Part shown: one piece after another, positions 18,525-27,251 of the stretch
How the letters are laid out: each line of letters starts with the position of its first letter
How positions within the stretch are numbered: position 1 is the first letter of the stretch
From: Aureococcus anophagefferens
Taxonomy: Eukaryota; Sar; Pelagophyceae; Pelagomonadales; Pelagomonadaceae
Direction of reading: 5' to 3'
DNA: 64,000 bases
Assembly (NCBI RefSeq): GCF_000186865.1
Contig: NW_008705564.1
Location: 1,315,424-1,379,423 of the forward strand
Notes under the pieces: model-generated
The model's database searches: none
Seen by the model: the letters and a program-made list of their open reading frames with translations, nothing else
Told to the model about the DNA's origin: nothing
Position numbers and translations under genes: made by a program

Positions 18525-18614
18525 CGAGCTGGTCACGCCGGGGAGCCGCGAGGGGCGCTCGCCACGTATGTGGCGGCGCACACCGAGATGCCCCGAGGGC
18601 GCGCCCGACGGCCG

Positions 18615-20659
18615 TTAAAACAGCACCCGCGCCCACGCCCCGAGGACGGCGACGGCCTCCCGCTCCGCGAGCGCTTTGGCCGCGTCGAGGCCCGGCGTCC
18701 GCGGCTTTCGCTCCGTGTGGGCCCAGGCGCGCTCGTGGAGGTTCGTCACCCAGCACCGCGTGTTCCAGTGGGCCTGGACCTGGGGGTGGAGCACGTGCTC
18801 GACCCCGGCCCAGTCGATTCCCGGCCGCGCGTCGACGACGTCCGTGCCGACGTAGTACGCGGCGACGAGGGCGCTGATGGCGCCGTCGCAGGCGCGGAAG
18901 AGGTCGCGGAGCTCGTTGTTGTCGAGGCGCCGGCCGCTGCCGGCGCAGAGCTCGTCGCAGTAGGCGATGAAGAACTGGTCCTCGTGGCGGTCGTACGTCT
19001 CGTGCGGGATCCCCGAGAACGTGCCGCCGAGGAGCAGCGGCAGGGGCCCGAAGCCCGCGCCGCCCCAGTCGAAGGGCGCCACGAGCACCTCGTACTTGGC
19101 GTCGCCCATGGTGAATTTCGCGTTGTCCGGCTGGAGGTTCGCGTGCGCGAAGACGCGCAGCCGCGGGTCGAAGAGGATCCGCGCGAGGAAGAGCGGCAGG
19201 TAGGACGCGGCGTCGAGCGCGCTCGCTTCGAAGCCGTCGACGTCGAGGGCGCGGAAGAGCCCCGCGGTGCGCGCGAAGGCGAAGCCCTTGGCGCCGAGCC
19301 GCGCCGCGCACCGCCGCGCGAGCCATCGCCCGGGCTTCGTCGCGAGGCAGAGAAAGCAGCACCGGACCGCGGCGGCGAAGAGCCACGCGCCCAAGGTCGT
19401 CGGCCTTTCGTAGAGCGCGGCGTAGACGGGATGGGCGATGTTCGGGCCGCCCCAGACCTGCGTCGCGGCCGCGCCGAAGTCGCCGCGCTCCGCGGCCGCC
19501 GCGAGTTGGCCCTGGCAGCGCATGAGCGCGCCGTAGTAGTGCTCGAGGCGCAGGGGCCAGGGGCAGGGGTCGTAGCGGTCCCGGAACTTCTCCCGGTGCG
19601 GGAGCGTCGTCCCCGGGAGCGGCGCCGTCAGCTCCTTGCGGTTCGAGGGGTCGAGCATGACCTGGGCAGCACAAGGGTGATTCAACGTCGCTTCAACGTG
19701 AATGTTCCGCGCGCGCGCGTTCCGAAAAAAGCATCCATGCTTCGAGACCGTTCCGAGAGATGATCGCTCGTCCAAAAATCAGCCGAAACGTGTGGAAAAC
19801 GGCCGAGATATGAGCCTTTGAAGTTGGGAATTTCGCTCTCTTCTGCTACCCTGAGCATGACCTCGAGGTCAGAAGGGGGAAAGGAGAAGCGCTCCGTGAC
19901 GACGACGTAGTCCGTCGATTGACGGTCGAGGTCGGCGAAGTAGAGCTTGGGCACGTCGAAGGGCAGCACGCCGTGGCCGAGGAACTGGTAGACGGACAGC
20001 TCCTTGCCGTCGGCGTCGGAGCCGCAGGAGATGCGCTCGCGCCAGCTCCGGTTGTTGTTCGCGCCCCAGGGCACCTTGGCGAAGAGCCGCGTGTGGAGGT
20101 GGGGCGCCGGCTTGGCGTACTCGACGGCGAAGAGCGCCTTCTCGCCCGCGCCGCCCGCGGCGTACTGCCCCTGCGGCGCCAAGACCTCGAAGTCGAACAC
20201 GCGCGCGACGGCGTTGTCGTTGCCGAGCGTGCCGCAGGCGCGGAAGGCCCGCGTGAGCCAGGCGGCGTCGTCGAGGTCCGCGATGGCGCCGGGCAGGGGC
20301 ACGCCGTGCCACGCGCCGGGCGGCCGCGTGCCCGTCCGCGCGGCGACGTCGGCCCAGGGCACCTTGACGAAGGGCGGCAGCGGGCCGACGAGGGCCCGCC
20401 CCGCCGGCGGCAGCGGCGCGCCGCCGAGGTCGCCGAGCCGCAGGCGCTCGCCGCCCGTCGTCACGACGCCGTCGCCGTCGGCGGCGGCGACCGTGACGCG
20501 CGCGCCCTCGCGCGGGCCCTGGGCGACGTGGTAGTCGCAGCCCACCTTGGCGCGCGTCAGCAGGCCCGGCGTGCGGAAGAGCAGCTCCACGGGCCAGGAC
20601 GAGACGACGCGCGCGCGCTGGGCGTCGCGCTGCGACGTCGGCGGAGATGGGGCTGCCAT
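18615..20659 (-). CDS. CHK/aminoglycoside-phosphotransferase-like kinase, catalytic Asp apparently replaced
   Basis: Two exons, 20659-19862 and 19661-18615, join in frame across a family A introner to give about 614 residues. N-terminal half: PPFVKVPWADV and later HTRLFAKVPWG resemble the nucleotide-loop and lysine strands of CHK-like (EcKinase/DUF1679) small-molecule kinases. C-terminal half: FAHANLQPDNAKF aligns with the family's HGDLWxDNIMF loop, and PFDWGGAGFGPLPL with the metal-binding DFQ region. In the first motif the expected Asp is Asn, so the protein may be catalytically weak or a pseudokinase, unless this lineage uses a variant loop. Substrate unknown. The exon junction DLE|VML restores the frame exactly. 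Confidence 0.6.
19662..19853 (-). mobile_element. Family A introner in CHK-like kinase gene
   Basis: Flanked by the 8-bp target duplication GTCATGCT (gene sense; 19861-19854 and 19661-19654, identical). The donor GT is in the upstream copy. The element begins CAGGGTAGCAGAAG and ends CTTGTGCTGCCCAG; the final AG is the acceptor. The shared core TCGTCCAAAAATCAGCCGAA is at 19768-19787 on the plus strand. The intron is 19662-19861, phase 0. Confidence 0.95.
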
Positions 20660-20753
20660 GCCGCCCGGCACTATCGGTGCAATCAGCCGAGTTGTTGAAG
20701 TGTCGTAACTGTCACGATGGGCCGAACGAGATAGCCCCCCGGCGGCACGTGTC

Positions 20754-22556
20754 ATGCGGGGCGACGCGGCGGCTCTCACGCGCGTCGGCATGGAGGCGGA
20801 GCAGGCCGCGACGGAGACCGTCGCCCGCGTCGTCGACGGCGCGCTGGCGGCCATCTTCGCCCGGGCGCTGGACGTCGACTGCCGGTCCTTCGCGTCGACC
20901 TGGTTCATGCGCCAGCTGAAGACCGTGGTCAACTTCGTGCCCGTCGCGGACAAAGAACGGGCGGCGCCGGACGCGGGGGCCGAGCCCGAGGCGTTCCCCA
21001 TCGACCGCACGGCCTACGGGGCCATGAAGATCCGGCCGTCGTCTCCGCCGCGCGGCGCGTTCGCGTCCCTCGACGCGCTCCGCAAGCACAAGCGGAAGCA
21101 CTTCCAGCACAACGCGGCGCCGAAGCACGCGCTGGAGCACCACGAGATGCACGGCCACGAGCCCCACAGCCCGACCCACGGGTCGCCGGCGCACGGCGGC
21201 CACAACCCGCTGAAACCGCCCAAGCCCGTGGACCCCAAGGACTGCGTCATCGAGCTGCCCAAGCCCCGCGTCAACCTCAAGGACGTCCTCCAGGACACGC
21301 ACACGCCCAGCGTCATCAAGCTCCTCAAGGAGATGGCCGACGCCGAGGAGCGCGCGAAGCGGCCGCCGGTCCCGGACGAGCCGCCGCCGCTGCCCGACTT
21401 CGACGCGCCCCCGAAGCCGAGCCCGCGCCGGGAGCCGGAGAAGCCCGCCGCCCCGCCGCCCAAGGTGACCTGGACCGTCAAGGCGGGCCAGTCCTACGCG
21501 AAGCAGCGCGCGAAGGGCCGCTGGGCGAAGCTCCAGTGGCGGGTCGCGCACGGCGACGAGCCGTCGGACGCGTCCGTGTCGTCGGCGTCCCGCGACGGCG
21601 GCGACGCGCCCAAGCCTCCCGGCCCGCGGGCCACCGTGCGCAAGAGCGCGCGCGCGACGCTCAAGGGCGCCAGGAGCCGCGCGTCGCTGAAGAGCCCGGG
21701 CCGCGCGTCGCTGAAGAGCCCGGGCCGCGCGTCCCTGCGGAAGGGCGGCAGCCCGTCGCCCGAGCGGCCCGCGGACGAGCCCGAGGACGCGGGCGGCGAC
21801 CGCGTCGCCGAGATCGTCCGCGGCGCCGTCGTCCACGCGACCGCGAAGAAGCTCGCGCGCGGCCGCCTCATCGGCGGCGAGCTCCTGGAGGCCGAGGCCG
21901 CGCGCAAGGCCGCGGCCGAGGAGCGCAAGGTCCTCGCGAAGAAGCCCGCGGACGACACCCCCCGGTTCCGCGCGTCCGACGGCCCCGCGTTCCAGGCCGT
22001 CGCGCTCCCGGAGAAGGACGGCGTCGCGCCGGGCGTCACGATCCGCTCGGGCGCCAAGGAGCCCCTCTTCTCCAAGCCCTTCTCCGTGCCGGACCGCCTC
22101 AACCACATGACGCGCGCCAAGTACGAGGCGACGCCCCAGCTCCGGCCCGAGAGCGCGAGTCCGCGGCCCAAGTCCGCGGGGGCCTCGACGGCGCGGCCGC
22201 GGACCGAGGTCGCCTCGCGGCCCCGGTCCGCGCACCCGGGCCGCCGCGCCGTCGAGCGGCCGCCCGACGCCGGCGACCCGCGGCGGCCCCGGCCCAAGTC
22301 GTCGGGCCCCGCGCGGCCCGCGGCGCCGCCGCCGTCGGCGTCGCGGCCCCGGTCCGCGGCCGCGGGGCGCGTCGTGCGGCCGTCGACGGCGCCGGCGGCG
22401 TCGAGCCGGCCCAACGACGAGCGGCCCGCGTCCGGGCGCCTGCGCCGCTGGGGGCTCGACGGCCGCGTGCTCCCCGACGACGGCTCCGACGCCGGCGGCT
22501 TCGTCGAGATCGAGACCGAGGACCTCGGCCTGCTGCCCGTGTCGCTGGAAGTGTAA
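20754..22556 (+). CDS. Large disordered basic/proline-rich protein, function unknown
   Basis: 600 residues, single exon. Only the first about 70 residues look folded (helical, AEQAATETVARVVDGALAAI, then FMRQLKTVVNFVP). The rest is disordered: a His-rich patch (HALEHHEMHGHEPHSPTHGS), Pro/Asp stretches, a tandem RASLKSPG-type repeat (three copies near 21682-21740), and a C-terminal series of RPKSAG/RPRSA/RPSTAP motifs. Arg-Pro-Ser-Ala repeats of this sort are common in cytoskeletal or ciliary scaffold proteins, but that is only suggestive. No catalytic motif. It is divergent from the kinase (94 bp apart). Confidence 0.6.
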   Translation: MRGDAAALTRVGMEAEQAATETVARVVDGALAAIFARALDVDCRSFASTWFMRQLKTVVNFVPVADKERAAPDAGAEPEAFPIDRTAYGAMKIRPSSPPRGAFASLDALRKHKRKHFQHNAAPKHALEHHEMHGHEPHSPTHGSPAHGGHNPLKPPKPVDPKDCVIELPKPRVNLKDVLQDTHTPSVIKLLKEMADAEERAKRPPVPDEPPPLPDFDAPPKPSPRREPEKPAAPPPKVTWTVKAGQSYAKQRAKGRWAKLQWRVAHGDEPSDASVSSASRDGGDAPKPPGPRATVRKSARATLKGARSRASLKSPGRASLKSPGRASLRKGGSPSPERPADEPEDAGGDRVAEIVRGAVVHATAKKLARGRLIGGELLEAEAARKAAAEERKVLAKKPADDTPRFRASDGPAFQAVALPEKDGVAPGVTIRSGAKEPLFSKPFSVPDRLNHMTRAKYEATPQLRPESASPRPKSAGASTARPRTEVASRPRSAHPGRRAVERPPDAGDPRRPRPKSSGPARPAAPPPSASRPRSAAAGRVVRPSTAPAASSRPNDERPASGRLRRWGLDGRVLPDDGSDAGGFVEIETEDLGLLPVSLEV

Positions 22557-22594
22557 CGTCGAGAAAAAAACAACTTAGTATGCGTATGAACAGG

Positions 22595-25261
22595 CTACGA
22601 ATGGCCCGGCGCGTCCGGGTTGTACATGAGGAGGCCCGAGGCGACGGCGTGCATCTCCACCGTCGGCGACAGGTCCGCGGGCGCCGGCGGCGCGCCGACG
22701 GCCGTCGTCCCGGCGACGGCGGGCCCCTCGACGCCGTCGTCGCCGTCGTCGTCGTCGTCGAGGGGCTCCGTGAGCGGGAGGCCCGGTACGTCGTCGTCGT
22801 CGGAGTGGTCGTCGACGGCGAGCTCGACCATGGCCGGCGGCACGCCGACGTCGTCCCAGAACGACCGGGGGATGCCGAGGCGCGCGAACGCGCGGCGCAG
22901 CGCGACGCGCCGCGGCCGCGCGATCTCCGGCAGGATGTGGTCCCAGGGCGGCCGGCCGAGGCGGCCGACGAGCTCCTCGGGCGGCGGCACGGCGCCCCGG
23001 CGCGCGCCGACGGCGAGGTCGGGCATGCCGATCTGCGCCAGGACGTCCGCGAATTCCGCGAGTTTCCGCGCCGCGTTCGGGTGGTCCGCGCCGAGGGCTT
23101 TGACGGCGACGTCGCAGCCCTTGCGCTCGTGGAGGATGCCCAGCGGGAGCTCGTGGAGCACGTGGAGGTAGGCCTCGCTGAGGTTCCCGAAGGTGTAGAT
23201 CGACGGCTCCGACGTCTCGCCGACGGCGCCCCGGAGCTGGAACTCGGCCTCGTAGAATCTGGCGACGGCCTCGACGGCGACGTCGAGGTAGTGGCGGGCG
23301 TCGTCGCCGGGCGCCGGCGGCGGGCCCCGGTGCCGCGCGGAGAGCGCGTGCGCCTCGCACATCATCGTCACCGCGCCGACGAGCGACGCCTCCGCGGCGA
23401 CGCGGCCGCCGGGCTCGCCCGCGAGCGCCTCGGGGACGCGGGCGAGGCTCGCGTGGGCGTCGCGGAAGTAGGCGAAGGCGCGGTCGCCCCGCGGGTCGCA
23501 GACGCAGCCGGCCTTGAAGCACCCGTTCGCCACGGAGACGCGCGCGCGCGCGAGGTCCCGCGGCCGCCGCGGCACGGCGTCCTCGAGGTACAAAACCGCG
23601 AGCTGCGACGAGTCGAGCAAGAGCTGCAGGCTCTCGGGCGACCCCCAGTCGCGCTTGCTGTCCCAGTAGCGGATCTCGTTCCGCGCGACGGCCGACGCCG
23701 CGGCGCCTCGGACGCCGAGCGCGGCCGTCGGCCCGACCGCGCCGTCGCCGCCGTCGCCGTCGAGGCCCGCGACGGCGTCGTTGAGCACGGCGCGCGCGTC
23801 CTGGAAGCGGCCCGCGCGGCTGAGGAGCTCGCCGACGCGGACGCGGCGCTCGCAGCGCGCCGCGCCGCGGTCGCCGAATCGGTCGTCTCGGAGCCGCGCG
23901 GCGACGCCGTCGAGGCCCGCGCGCGTCCAGAGGGCCACGACGGCCTCGCCGCCGTCGCGCCGCGCCTCGTCGCTCTCGAGGAACCGCGGGTCCGTCGACA
24001 GCTCCACGAGGAGCGGCAGGCACGCGTCCGACGTCTCGCTCTGGCGCCGGAGCAGCTGGCAGCCCAGCCCGAGGTACGCCGCGGCCGACGCCCCGTCCTC
24101 GGCCGCGCGCCGCTGGACGAGGTTGACGATCGCGGTGCAGTCGCCGTGGGGCAGGGGCGCCGGCGCGCGCCGCTCCGCGGCGCGCGCGACGTCCCGGCCC
24201 GCGAAGCTCAGGAGCCCGCCGCCGGCGTGGAGCGCGGGGCCCAGCGCGTCGACGACGCGCACCACGGCGGCCTCGTCGACGCGCGCGACGCCCGCGACGT
24301 CCGCGACGGAGACGCCGCGCCGGCAGGCCGCGACGACGGCGACGACGCGCGAAAAGGCGGCCGCGTCGGACTCGCCGAGCTCCTCCGCCGCGGCCTCGAA
24401 GATCAGCGCCGCGGTCTGGAAGGCGAAGCGGTTCTCCTCCTTGACGGCGTCCGGCCGGCGCCGCGTCGCGTGGGCCCAGAGCCGGTCCGCGAGCGCCTCG
24501 CCTGAATCGAGGACGACGACCCTGCGATCCGCCGGCATGATATCGCTGAACGGGAGGCGGCGCCCGCCGCGCCGCTGGAGCGGGCCGTCGGTGACGGCGA
24601 CGAGGCGCACGCCCCGGAGCATCACGTCGCCGGCCCAGCCGTCGGCGACGCAGCCCTGGGGCGACAAGGCCCGGAGCGTCGCTTGGCCGCTGGGCGTATC
24701 GGCGGCGTCGCCGAAGTCGTCGACGACGACGACGAGCCCCGCGCACCGCTCGCCGGAGCGCTTGAGGAGCGTCGACACGTTCGTCGACGCCTCCGCCGTC
24801 GTCTCCGGCAGCGCCGCGGGGCTCAGCGCGCGCCAGAGCGCCCAGGCGACCGACGCGCCCAGGTCCGGGTCGCCGTGGCGCCGTCGCCGCGAAAACGACA
24901 CGCGCACGACGCGCAGCGCCGGCGCGGCCGCCGCGAGCACGCCCTCGAGGCGCGCGGCGACGGCGGACCGGCCGCTGCCCTCCTCGCCGACGAGCGTGAG
25001 GAGGCGGACGCCGGGCTCCGCGAGAAAGCCCATGACGATGCGCTGGACGACGTCGACGGCGAAGCACCGGCCCGCGGCCGACGAGCCGTCGCGGCCCTTG
25101 CAGACTTGTGTGACGCCGTTCTCGAGGGAGAGAGAGAAGGAGGCGAGCTCGCGCACGGCGGCCGCTGGCCCCAGGAACTTGGGCCGGCGCGTCGGGTCGG
25201 CGCGCAGCGCCGCGATGCGCCGCGCCATGGCGTCCTTCTCGCCGCTTTCGCCTTGCCCCAT
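22595..25261 (-). CDS. STAND-like P-loop NTPase with C-terminal helical repeats
   Basis: 888 residues, single exon. Residues about 60-330 look like an AAA16/NACHT-like STAND module: LLTLVGEEGSGRSAVAARL as the P-loop, with Arg where the invariant Lys is expected, and AGLVVVVDDFGDAAD as Walker B. FLGPAAAVRELASFSLSL precedes it, as in nephrocystin-3-type proteins where a short REGP-like lead-in comes first. A winged-helix-like segment follows (RRGVSVADVAGVARVDEAAV), then helical TPR-like units (VRVGELLSRAGRFQDARAVL, ARKLAEFADVLAQIGMPDLA). STAND proteins act as signalling switches. Function here is unknown, and the altered P-loop may reduce nucleotide hydrolysis. The start at 25261 lies 40 bp from the divergent gene at 25302. 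Confidence 0.6.
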   Translation of the reverse strand: MGQGESGEKDAMARRIAALRADPTRRPKFLGPAAAVRELASFSLSLENGVTQVCKGRDGSSAAGRCFAVDVVQRIVMGFLAEPGVRLLTLVGEEGSGRSAVAARLEGVLAAAAPALRVVRVSFSRRRRHGDPDLGASVAWALWRALSPAALPETTAEASTNVSTLLKRSGERCAGLVVVVDDFGDAADTPSGQATLRALSPQGCVADGWAGDVMLRGVRLVAVTDGPLQRRGGRRLPFSDIMPADRRVVVLDSGEALADRLWAHATRRRPDAVKEENRFAFQTAALIFEAAAEELGESDAAAFSRVVAVVAACRRGVSVADVAGVARVDEAAVVRVVDALGPALHAGGGLLSFAGRDVARAAERRAPAPLPHGDCTAIVNLVQRRAAEDGASAAAYLGLGCQLLRRQSETSDACLPLLVELSTDPRFLESDEARRDGGEAVVALWTRAGLDGVAARLRDDRFGDRGAARCERRVRVGELLSRAGRFQDARAVLNDAVAGLDGDGGDGAVGPTAALGVRGAAASAVARNEIRYWDSKRDWGSPESLQLLLDSSQLAVLYLEDAVPRRPRDLARARVSVANGCFKAGCVCDPRGDRAFAYFRDAHASLARVPEALAGEPGGRVAAEASLVGAVTMMCEAHALSARHRGPPPAPGDDARHYLDVAVEAVARFYEAEFQLRGAVGETSEPSIYTFGNLSEAYLHVLHELPLGILHERKGCDVAVKALGADHPNAARKLAEFADVLAQIGMPDLAVGARRGAVPPPEELVGRLGRPPWDHILPEIARPRRVALRRAFARLGIPRSFWDDVGVPPAMVELAVDDHSDDDDVPGLPLTEPLDDDDDGDDGVEGPAVAGTTAVGAPPAPADLSPTVEMHAVASGLLMYNPDAPGHS

Positions 25262-25301
25262 TGTTTGCGTTAGGGCATCTTGTTGGCTTCTTTAAACGCT
25301 G

Positions 25302-25685
25302 ATGGCCATGCCGATTAGTGGCCGCCACCGCAGCCAAGAAGATTTTGCCGCAGCTTTGGTCGTTTATTCCTTGCACTGTGTGAGCGTCGGCCTCAGCCAT
25401 CGAGTTTGCAACATGGACGTCGACGACGCGCTCTATGTGGCATCGATGCTCATGTTTGCATCCATCCCGATCGAGGCGCTGGCAAAACCCCCCGCGGCCT
25501 TCACGCCGTCGAGGGTCGCCGCCACGCTCGCGTTCTGTTTGCTCGAGCTGCTGCAGCTGCGCAAGGGCTACGCCTACGGCATCGTCCTCGTGACGCTGAA
25601 CCTCGGCCTCCGGATCGCCGCGGACGCGCGGTCGCTCCTGAGGCCGCCGCGCCGCTCGCGCTCGCCGCCGCCGCCGCTCGTCTAA
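25302..25685 (+). CDS. Small predicted membrane protein
   Basis: 127 residues from the ATG at 25302, or 90 from the better-placed ATG at 25413 (MDVDDALYVASMLMF). Two or three hydrophobic segments (YVASMLMFASIPIEAL, VAATLAFCLLELL, YAYGIVLVTLNLGL) and a basic Arg/Ser/Pro tail. No family recognised. The start codon is 40 bp from the divergent NTPase gene, so one short region must promote both. Confidence 0.45.
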   Translation: MAMPISGRHRSQEDFAAALVVYSLHCVSVGLSHRVCNMDVDDALYVASMLMFASIPIEALAKPPAAFTPSRVAATLAFCLLELLQLRKGYAYGIVLVTLNLGLRIAADARSLLRPPRRSRSPPPPLV

Positions 25686-25847
25686 CGCGACGTGTCGTCA
25701 CCTGCGATTGTCTCGGGCGCGACGTGCGGCTCCCGGAATACAACGGTCGGTGTGAGAGGAGATGGATCCCGATTGTTATGTGGAGGGACGCGGCGCGCGC
25801 GCGGGCTCGCCGGCCGACCGGCGTCCGCGCGCGAAAAAGCGGGGCGG

Positions 25848-26954
25848 TCAGCCGCCGGACTTGGGGTTCTCGATGCTCGGCGCGGAGCCCGGCGACTTGG
25901 GCGTCTGCGCCTTGGCGACGTCCGCGCGGAGCGGGGACTGCTTGTACTGGCTCGACGCGAGGATGCAGAAGACGAGCGCGGCGACGCCCGAGGGCGACGC
26001 GTGCTTGTCGAGGAAGGTGACGGCGAGGAGGACCGTGCCGAGCTTGTTGGCGACGCCGATGAGCGTGTAGGACGTCGCGGAGACCAGGCCGCGGCAGAGC
26101 CAGCCCGCGTAGCCGATGAGCGTCGCGATGACGCACGACAGGAAGAGGACGACGACGTCGGAGCCGGGCATGGCGCCCAAAACGTCGAAGAAGCCCGCCA
26201 TGTCGCCGCGGACCCAGGCGAGCGCCCAGAGCATGGGCAGCGCGAGCATGTTCGTGAGCCACACGGACTCCCAGACGCCCAGCCGGAGCGACGACACGAG
26301 GTGCTTCCCGAAGGTCATCTCGAAGCAGATGAGCGCAAAATAGAGGAGGCACCAGGAGTAGCCCGCGATGCCCTCGACGACGAACTGCGCGTCCGTCGCG
26401 ACGTACGCCGTCGCGGACGCGGCCGTCAGGAGCAGGCTCCCCAGGCTCCACGTGCTCGGCGCGGACCGCCCGAGGAAGACGTAGTCCAAGAGCGCCACGG
26501 CCAGCGGCGTCGACGCCCGGAAGACGATGAACGTCTCGACGTTGCTGTGGCGGAGCGCCATCACGGACGCGTAGATGGACCCGACGAACGCGACCGCGTA
26601 GAGCCCGAAGCCCTCGACCTTCTTCCGCGTGAGCGCGCCGATGTTCGCCAGCTGGAGGACCGACAGCGCGTAGCAGGACGCCGTGGCGAAGGCGATCTGG
26701 ACGACGACGACCGCGCCGGGCGCGAGCGTCGTCGTGCCTCCCACGGCCAATTTGTTGAGGAAGAGGAGCGTGGAGCTGCAGCCGCAGTAGAAGGCCACGG
26801 CCCCGACGACCTGCTGCCGCGTCGCCGGCGCGTCGACGCTCGCCGGCTCGCGGACGATGGACGACGCCGTGTCCTTGACGAGGCCCTCGCCGTCCTTGGA
26901 CCCCCAGCGCTGGCGGCCCATGTACTCCTGGGACTTGGGAGACACCGTGGTCAT
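25848..26954 (-). CDS. Nucleotide-sugar/triose-phosphate-type transporter (DMT superfamily)
   Basis: 368 residues with about ten hydrophobic helices. The N-terminal TLLFLNKLAV and the C-terminal TSYTLIGVANKLGTVLLAVT match the duplicated TPT/SLC35 pattern; the NK near helix 9 is typical of GDP-sugar transporters of the Golgi (VRG4-like) and of related plastid transporters. SNVETFIVFRASTPLAVALL in the middle fits the second half repeat of helix 4. It probably exchanges a sugar nucleotide at the Golgi. Substrate is inferred from the family only. No signal peptide or ER-retrieval motif is evident. Confidence 0.75.
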   Translation of the reverse strand: MTTVSPKSQEYMGRQRWGSKDGEGLVKDTASSIVREPASVDAPATRQQVVGAVAFYCGCSSTLLFLNKLAVGGTTTLAPGAVVVVQIAFATASCYALSVLQLANIGALTRKKVEGFGLYAVAFVGSIYASVMALRHSNVETFIVFRASTPLAVALLDYVFLGRSAPSTWSLGSLLLTAASATAYVATDAQFVVEGIAGYSWCLLYFALICFEMTFGKHLVSSLRLGVWESVWLTNMLALPMLWALAWVRGDMAGFFDVLGAMPGSDVVVLFLSCVIATLIGYAGWLCRGLVSATSYTLIGVANKLGTVLLAVTFLDKHASPSGVAALVFCILASSQYKQSPLRADVAKAQTPKSPGSAPSIENPKSGG

Positions 26955-27251
26955 CGGGCGCCGCGGCGCCAGCGAGCTTTTCCGAGGCAGGGAGCGGGGT
27001 CGCGATCAAGGACCGGACCGCGCTCGGGGGTGCGCGCTGAACGCGCGGCGCTTGGCGGCTGTGGAGCTGCTGCGGCGCCCGGCCCCCGCCGCGACGAGGA
27101 CTGCACTCACTTCAACTTTACCTCAAGGACATCGTTGTTCCCCACTTCAAGTCGACTTCTGGTTGGCTCCTCAGCTCCCGCTCGAGGACGCAGCCCCGAC
27201 TGGGTTCGGCGTCTGGTTGGCTCCGGCGCGCCCCGACTGCGAGCGTCGACC
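26955..27251. other. Intergenic, 297 bp, divergent promoter region
   Basis: Between divergent starts of the transporter (26954) and the ABC gene (27252). Contains a short direct repeat TCTGGTTGGCTCC (27159-27171 and 27211-27223) separated by 39 bp. No gene seen. Confidence 0.5.

Noticed and set aside
15879..18581. A single 900-codon minus-strand frame covering two genes
   Set aside because: The part above 17291 is the reverse of the DUF1415-like gene, which has conserved content; only the hydrolase part is real.
22575..25400. 941-codon minus-strand frame overlapping the NTPase gene in another frame
   Set aside because: Arg-rich shadow frame lacking motifs; the 888-residue frame contains the P-loop and Walker B.
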